64,000 nucleotides of DNA from Solirubrobacter sp963848475 (lineage in GTDB: Bacteria; Actinomycetota; Thermoleophilia; Solirubrobacterales; Solirubrobacteraceae), in NCBI GenBank assembly GCA_963848475.1, contig CAWKDW010000012.1, positions 186,001-250,000 on the forward strand, given 5' to 3'. The stretch's first letter is position 1. Each line of letters opens with the position of its first letter. The notes under the pieces were generated by a model, which made no database searches, had not been told where the DNA came from, and was given only the letters and a program-made list of their open reading frames with translations. The translations under genes and the position numbers were made by a program. Below are positions 58,520 through 64,000 of this stretch, piece by piece.

Positions 58520-60398
58520 CTAGGGAGTCGTCGTCGACAGCGTGAACGTGAGTGTCTTCGCGTAGGTGCCGGTGCGGAGCGGCTCGTTCGCGGCGATCGG
58601 CTGCTTGAAGTCGATCGTGGCGTTGTCGTTGGAGACGGGCGCGGCGTACGTCTTGACCGTCGCCGGCAGCGGCATGCTCGCGACCTGCAGCGGCGACGCG
58701 AGGGCGAACGTCCCGTTCACCAGGCGACCCGTCGCGGTCGAGCTCGGATCGGCGGCGCTCGAGCACCGCGTCGCCGGCGGTCGAGATGACCGTGGCGGTG
58801 GTCGAGGCCGTGTAGTCCTTCGCCACGCCGGGCAGGAACGGCCCGAACGAGGCGGGCGTGCCGAGCGTCAGCGAGAGCGTGGCGGGCACGGTTCCGCCGA
58901 CGCCGGCGTCGACCGGGGGAGCGGACATGCGGTGGATGACGACCTTGTCGACGATGGAGCCGACGGGCTGCGCCGCGCTGGCGCCGCTGTTGGGGCCGCA
59001 CCAGGACACGTTGCCACGCTCGACGGCGGCGTTCGGCGCGGCGCACGTGCCGCTGCGGATGTTCTCGACGACGAGCGCGTTCTTGCCCACCTCGACGTTG
59101 ACGTAGGTGCGGACGTGCTCCTGGTTCTCCACGGAGTTGGCCCAGTGGCGCTTGCCCGTCGGGTCCAACGGGTCAGGGCCGAAGTCCGAGCCCGCGACCG
59201 GGGTGCTGAGGTCGTAGTACTTCGAGCCTGAAGCCGTGTTGGCGGTGACGTAGATGACCCCACCGATGCCTTCGGACACCTGCGCGGCCCCGGGCTGCTC
59301 ATCCGTGGCCGCCTTGACGCCGTTCTTGATCGCGTAGCTGCGCGAGTAGCTGTGATCGTGACCCTGGAGGACGAGGTCGACGCCCAGGTTCGAGAAGGCG
59401 GTCGGGAAATCGATCCGGCGCTGCCGGTTGTCGCTGTCGTTGGCGTGCGCGGCCGGGGAGTAGATCGCGTGGTGGTAGACGAGCACCGTGTACTGCGCGT
59501 CGGCGCCGTGGGCGTTGACGACGCTGGTCACGTAGGCGATGTGCGCGGCGTCTTTGCCGCTGGCGTACGCGTTGCTGTTGAGGTGGATGAACAGGACGCC
59601 CTTGTACTCGTACCAGTAGTCGCCACCGGACTGGGTCGTCGTGCTGCCGGAGTAGAAGTTCGCGGAGCGATCGGTGTTCGGGGTCCAGAAGTGCTGGTCA
59701 TACGCCTTGCCGCCGACGTCGTGGTTGCCGATGGTGGCCGACCACGGGTACTGCCGGAGCTTGTCCGACGCGAGGAACGCATTCCATTGCGACTCGGTGT
59801 TGGCGGTCTCGACCTGATCGCCGCTGGACACCAGCAGCTCCGAGTTCGGCTTCGCGGCGAGCGCGACGTTGAGGGTGTCCGTCCAGCCGGCGCCGTCCTT
59901 GGCCGTGTCGCCGGACGAGCCGATCTGCGGATCGCCGAAGAACAGGAAGTTGAATTCGCCGTTGTAGCTCTGCGTCTTGAACGCGTACGTCGCGGACCAG
60001 GCGCCTTCGGAACCGACGCGGTAGGAGTACGCGGTGTTCTCCTGGAGGCCGTCGATCGCGGCGTGCCCGTTGAAGCCGCCGTTGACCGTGTTCGCGGTGA
60101 CCGTGGCCGCGAAGGTGGTGGCGCTCGCGGGGAAGTCCCCGTTGACGAGCTGTGCGGTCGGCGCGATCTGCACGGACTGCGCGGTATTGGCCGAGGTGTA
60201 CCAGGACACGACGCGCTGCGACGCGTTGGCGCCGACGCCGAGGACGATCCCGGAGGACGTCGCCGGAGTCTGAGCACCAGCGACCGCCAGCGAGCCGATG
60301 CCGAACGCCGCCGAGATGGCGAGTGCGGCCAGACCCGTGCTTACCGCCGGACGGCGCCGACCGCGGCGCGAAGCCTGTTTTGAACTAGAGGACTTCAT
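58520..60398 (-). CDS. Secreted purple-acid-phosphatase-like metallophosphoesterase, C-terminal frameshift
   Basis: About 626 residues: signal peptide (AISAAFGIGSLAVAGAQ), an N-terminal FnIII-like domain, then the two-metal site FGDPQIG, SSGDQVE, ATIGNHDVGG, VYHHAIYSP and LQGHDHSYSRSY. One extra base near 58760 breaks the frame; past it VLSAADPSSTATGRLVNGTF leads to the stop at 58520. The 125-residue C-terminal domain, ending KTLTFTLSTTTP, matches the end of the M1 peptidase at 23855-26524. Predicted extracellular phosphatase. The ATG at 60398 has GAGGGA before it. Confidence 0.88.
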
Positions 60399-60480
60399 TG
60401 TTCCCTCTCGTTGATGCGAATGCGAATGGACCGCGCGCAGCCTTGCAACGGCGATGCGCCGCGATGTGAAGAAGCGGAGG

Positions 60481-61706
60481 TCACAGCGCGAGGACGCGCT
60501 CGAAGAACCACATGAGGCCCACTGCGCAGACGACCGCGGCGATCGATCCGGTGACCCAGAGGCCGGCGACCGGTGACCTGCGGCGCAGCAGGGCGAGCAG
60601 CGGGAAGACCAGCACGATGATGCAGATCTGCACCGTCTCGATGCCGATGTTGAAGACGAACAGCGAGGAGAGGAGGGTCCACGAGAAGGCCTCCTGGATC
60701 CCGAGCGCCGAGGCGAACCCGAGCCCGTGCACGAGGCCGAAGCAGAAGACCACCGCGAGCCGCAATCGTCCTGCACGGTCCAGGCCGAGCAAGCCATGAC
60801 CGGCGGTGGGTCTCGATCTCGACGGCGTCGGTGCGGCGTCGCCAGATCCGCCAGAGGTGGAGGCCGGCGACGATCGAGATCGAGATCGCGATGATCGGCT
60901 CGACCACCGAAGCGTGACACGGCAACGAGGCCGAGCGCGGCCAGGATGAACGTGACCGAGTGGGCGACCGTGAAGGTCGTCGCCGCGAGTACGACCTCGC
61001 GCAGACGGCGTGATCCCGCGATCAGCGCCAGCAGGAACAGGATGTGGTCCGGCCCGCCGAGCAGGTGCTCGGCGCCGAGGCGGAAGAACTCCCAGAACTG
61101 CTCGAGCAGCGACTGCTGCGTGGAGAACGACGGATGCTTCGCGTCGAGGCTGGCGCTGCCCTCGTTGAGGTCGAGGTCGTAGGTCACGATCGTCTTGGTG
61201 CCGCGCACATAGCCCTCGGAGTCCGGGAACAGGCCGCTGCTGACCTCGTGCGCGTCGCCGCTCTCCGCCGGACAGCGGTGGTCGAGAACCAGGAAGGCGT
61301 ACGGAACGCCGTCGCGCTGCTCGATCGTGAAGTCGCCGTCCTTCGTGGCGGTGCACGCTTCGCCGTCGACGCTGACCTTGAAGCGGTCCGTGACGTAGGA
61401 GACGACCGCGTCGGCGTGGGCCTCGAGCGCGGCCGCCTGCTCCGCGCTGTCGCCGTTCTCGAACGCGGCGTTGCCCTCCTGGAAGAGCGGATCGTCGCCT
61501 TCGGCGTCGGCAGCCGAGACGACCAGCAGGTCGTACTCCAGGCCGAGCTCCACGCGGACGTGTCCCTTCCCGGGGGAGGTGGCGTCGGCGTACACCACGG
61601 AGCTGAAGCCGTGGGCGAACGCGGTCACGGTCATCAGCAGCAGGACGCCGATCGCGGCGCCCGCCGTGACGACCGCACGGGTTCGATGTTGAAAGCGATG
61701 AGCCAC
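60481..61706 (-). pseudogene. HupE/UreJ-like membrane protein, two frameshifts
   Basis: About 408 residues when read with one extra base near 60905 and another near 60805. Signal peptide (GVLLLMTVTAFAHG), an exported N-terminal domain (FSSVVYADATSPGKGHVRVE), then the HupE/UreJ core: RLGAEHLLGGPDHILFLLAL, AATTFTVAHSVTFILAALGL, EPIIAISISIVAGLHLW, VVFCFGLVHGLGFASALG, ending VGLMWFFERVLAL. These proteins move nickel or act as accessory metal permeases. Heads the operon with the phosphoesterase. The two indels are probably sequence errors. Confidence 0.78.
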
Positions 61707-61865
61707 GGTCGGCGGCGCATCCTGTATGCCGCCGGTGGGCGAACCCGTAAACGATGTGTGAACGAACGACTGCCCGGTCCCGCGGAGGCGGCACAGTGCC
61801 CGCGAACTGCCCCGCTATCCCGGAGGACGATCTCTCTGCGCTCTCGGCGCGCCTACGCAATCTTC

Positions 61866-62506
61866 GTGACGGTCGCGACGGCCATGCTGGCCGGCGGCTG
61901 CGCCTCCGGCGACGACTGGTCCACGCCGCACGCGAAGCCCGTCGCCGTCGGCACCCTGGGCGCGGGGTTCATCGACCCGACCGCGCCGCCGACCCCGGAG
62001 TCGACGATCACGCCGCGTCCCGGGTCCTGGGACGCGGTGCATCCGCCGAAGGACTACCGCGTGGTGCTCCTGACCGCGGGCGACGACGCGCCCGACGAGG
62101 ACGCTCGTCGCAGCGGTGACCCGCTGGGCCGAACAGGAGCACGTAAGCCTCAAGACCCTCACCGCCACCCACCCCGACCAGTTCATCCCGCGCATCGTCA
62201 CGGCCATCGGCCTCGAGCCCGATCTGATCGTCTCGGCCGGCAACGGCCTCGTCGATCCGCTGGCCCTTGTGACCGCGAGCCACCTCGACCAGCAGTTTCT
62301 CGTCATCGGCGCCGCAGGTGGCCGAGCCCACCGGGAACGTGACCGCGGCCGACTGGGCCGGGGCGTCCTTCCGCGGCGAAGGCCTCGGCGTGCCGACCGC
62401 CTACGACCCGGCGACGTTCACGAGCGAGCGCGCGGCCCGCGCCGTCCGCGCCGGCGTCGCGGCCGTACTCAACGACATCACCGGGATCGTGATCCAGCTC
62501 GACTGA
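61866..62506 (+). pseudogene. Putative lipoprotein (substrate-binding/BMP-like), two frameshifts
   Basis: Assembled across extra bases near 62095 and 62316: lipobox-like MLAGGCASGDD near the N-terminus, then VVLLTAGDDAP, TLVAAVTRWAEQEHVSLKTL, PRIVTAIGLEPDLIVSAGNG, QQFLVIGA and finally AAVLNDITGIVIQLD. The DLIVSAGNG and FLVIG strands resemble BMP/ribose-type periplasmic-binding proteins. The start is unclear (GTG 61866, or one further upstream after another frame problem). Divergent from the HupE-like gene; spacer 61707-61865 has no other clear gene. Confidence 0.5.
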
Positions 62507-62554
62507 CACCAGCCCGCTTGCGATTCAAGGAAGTACGGCCGAGTTCGGCTGCTG

Positions 62555-63644
62555 CTAGCCGAGCCGGCCGGCGAGGACGTCGGCGACGTCGAACGCCGCC
62601 GGCTGTTCCAGCTGCGCGAAGCCGCATGAGCTCGGGTCGCGCTCGGGCCGCCAGCGCACGAACTGGGGTGGATGCCGGAAGCGCGCGCCCTCGAGGTAGT
62701 CGTAGCGGACCTCGACGACCCGCACCGGCCGCAGCGGGACGAAGGACAGGTCCTTCTTCGGGTTCCAGCGGCTGCCGCCTTCGGGCGCGCGGCCCCGCTC
62801 GGCCGCCCAGCTCCACGGGTGCTCGCCGAAGTCGATGACCAGCGGCTGGAGCTCGGCGAACAGCTCGCGCCGGCGCGCCATCGGGAACGCGCCGATCACG
62901 CCGACCGGCGCCAACCCCTCGAGGCGATCCATCCACGGCGAGGGCGGGGCGGCCGCATCGACGTGCAGGCCCAGCAGCAACGAGCCGATCGCGTCGCCCG
63001 CCGACTTGTGCACGCGGTAGCCGGCGACCACGCAGTCGGCGGTCCGCACGTGCTTGATCTTCGTCATCGCGCGCTTGTCGGGCTGGTAGGTGAGCTCGGC
63101 GCGCTTGGCGATCAGGCCGTCGAGCCCCGCGCCCTCGAAGTGCTCGAACCAGTCGCGCGCGACGTTCTCATCGCGCGTGATCGGCGTCAGGTGCACGGGC
63201 GGCGCGGCGCCCTGGAGCGCCCGTTGCAGCAAGGCGCGGCGTTCTGCGAACGGCAACAGCGGTGAGGTCGTCGTCGCCGAGGGCGAGCAGGTCGAACGCG
63301 ACGAAGCTGGCCGGGGTCTTCTCCGCGAGCATGTCCACCCGGCTCGCTGCGGGGTGGATGCGCTGCTGCAGCGCCGAGAAGTCCAGGCCGCGATCACCGG
63401 CGATCACGATCTCGCCGTCGATCACCGCGCGCGGGGGAAAGCTGCGCAGGACAGCGGACACGACCTCGGGGAAGTAGCGCGTCATCGGCCGCTCCTTGCG
63501 ACTGCCGATCTCCACCTCCTCACCGTCGCGGAACACGATCGCGCGGAACCCGTCCCACTTGGGCTCGTAGAACTGGCCGGGCGGGATCGCGCTCGCCGGC
63601 TTGGCCAGCATCGGCGCCACCGGCGGCATCACGGGGAGGTTCAT
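62555..63644 (-). pseudogene. ATP-dependent DNA ligase (LigC-like), frameshifted
   Basis: Read through one extra base near 63262 (VAFDLLALGDDDLTA to LPFAERRALLQRAL) it is about 363 residues. Motif I is YEPKWDGFR (the nucleotidyl Lys), followed by VIDGEIVI (motif III area), GLIAKRAELTYQP (motif IV) and MTKIKHVRTADCVV (motif V); the OB-fold ends with RPERDPSSCGF. No polymerase or nuclease domain is fused, so it is a LigC-type stand-alone ligase for break repair. The indel is probably sequence error. Truncated cNMP-domain gene upstream. Confidence 0.8.
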
Positions 63645-63656
63645 CGCGGGGGCCGC

Positions 63657-63866
63657 TCAGCCGGCGAGGACCTCGTGGGCGAAGCGGACAAAGAACGGCG
63701 CATCCCGGACCGCATGCTCGTAGAGCACCTCGCCGGGCTGCAAGACGCGCCGCTGGCCCTGTTTGGCGAACCACGCCAGCTTCGCGTCCGAGAGCCGCGG
63801 GAACAGCACCTCGTCCTGGAGGTCAGGGAACCGCTCGCTGCGAATCTCCTGCGTCGTCGCCGCCAT
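63657..63866 (-). pseudogene. Truncated cyclic-nucleotide-binding-domain fragment
   Basis: 69 residues: LSDAKLAWFAKQGQRRVLQP, then GEVLYEHAVRDAPFFVRFAH. This is the first half of a cNMP-binding domain of the type fused to thioredoxin-reductase-like proteins (usually continued by a phosphate-binding cassette and a flavoprotein domain), but it stops after HEVLAG. Likely a gene remnant or a very short binding protein. Confidence 0.45.
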
Positions 63867-63898
63867 GCGACGAGGCTACCGGGAGCAGTTGCCGGCCT

Positions 63899-64000
63899 TC
63901 ACCGCACCCAGCGCTCGAAGTCGCGGGTCACGACGTTGCTGCCGCAGAGGACGGTGGCGACACGGCGCCCGGCGAAGCGCTCGCGGGCTTCCAGGACGGC
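63899..64000 (-). CDS. PLP-dependent threonine/serine dehydratase-type enzyme, C-terminal end (partial)
   Basis: The last 33 residues before the stop codon are visible: AVLEARERFAGRRVATVLCG, then SNVVTRDFERWVR. The GRRVATVLCGSNV block is that of the C-terminal strand of fold-type II PLP enzymes such as threonine dehydratase. The rest lies beyond the window. Sub-family uncertain. Confidence 0.55.
   Translation of the reverse strand, partial: AVLEARERFAGRRVATVLCGSNVVTRDFERWVR

Noticed and set aside
1..64000. tRNA, rRNA, CRISPR arrays, transposases, phage integrases
   Set aside because: I looked for typical clover-leaf arms, regular repeats and DDE or integrase motifs and saw none.

Overview
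The window is high-GC DNA with short spacers, many GTG starts and many 4-base ATGA stop/start overlaps. It carries TetR regulators, F420-type luciferase-like oxidoreductases, a PknK-like kinase and acyl-CoA ligases. This suits an actinobacterium, probably of the Thermoleophilia/Solirubrobacterales type; the exact taxon is inference. I saw no tRNA, rRNA, CRISPR array or insertion sequence.

Region 1 (1 to about 22,600) looks like one catabolic island for a hydrophobic, CoA-activated substrate. It holds a FAD-dependent dehydrogenase (partial), two SDRs, a cytochrome P450 with its own 3Fe-4S ferredoxin, three acyl-CoA ligases (one frameshifted), and two lipid-transfer-type thiolase/aldolase genes each paired with a DUF35 Zn-ribbon/OB partner. 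It also has an acyl-CoA dehydrogenase, an MDR reductase, a Zn alcohol dehydrogenase, two related alpha/beta hydrolases, several NTF2/ABM-fold small proteins, two phasin-like proteins, an XRE regulator and an adenylate kinase. Two closely related TetR repressors are embedded in it. Nearly every promoter carries a CTGAA/ACTTCAG element, so the island probably forms one regulon. The adenylate kinase would recycle the AMP made by the ligases, and the phasins suggest granule or lipid-body storage. The substrate is not identifiable; sterol, terpenoid or long-chain acids are possible.

Region 2 (22,750 to 26,600) encodes two secreted proteins: one with a Gly/Pro linker and Lys/Ala-rich tail, and an M1-type metallopeptidase. 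The peptidase's C-terminal domain recurs in the phosphoesterase at 58.5 to 60.4 kb. Region 3 (26,600 to 38,000) contains a TetR-controlled ABC-2 exporter, an NTF2-like protein with an aromatic hydroxylase, TetR and LacI regulators beside an alpha/beta hydrolase, two LLM oxidoreductases and a fourth acyl-CoA ligase.

Region 4 (38,000 to 48,900) is housekeeping and stress-type material: a 32-residue membrane peptide, TlpA-like redoxin, EamA exporter, CGNR regulator, RsbW-like ATPase, two BrkB/YihY membrane proteins, ferritin-like protein, DUF2294 protein, pyruvate-dehydrogenase-type E1 alpha/beta, an FG-GAP propeller and an AraC regulator.

Region 5 (48,900 to 64,000) has a truncated ECF sigma factor joined to an anti-sigma remnant, a truncated redoxin, ArsR/SRPBCC, a PknK-like kinase, TetR/LLM, an HD hydrolase and a response regulator lacking the phospho-acceptor Asp. 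A surface operon follows (HupE-like, metallophosphoesterase, DUF916-like), then a lipoprotein, a LigC-type DNA ligase and a partial PLP enzyme. Between 53.9 and 63.6 kb at least nine frame changes, all of the one-extra-base type, break otherwise intact genes; this looks more like sequence error than decay.
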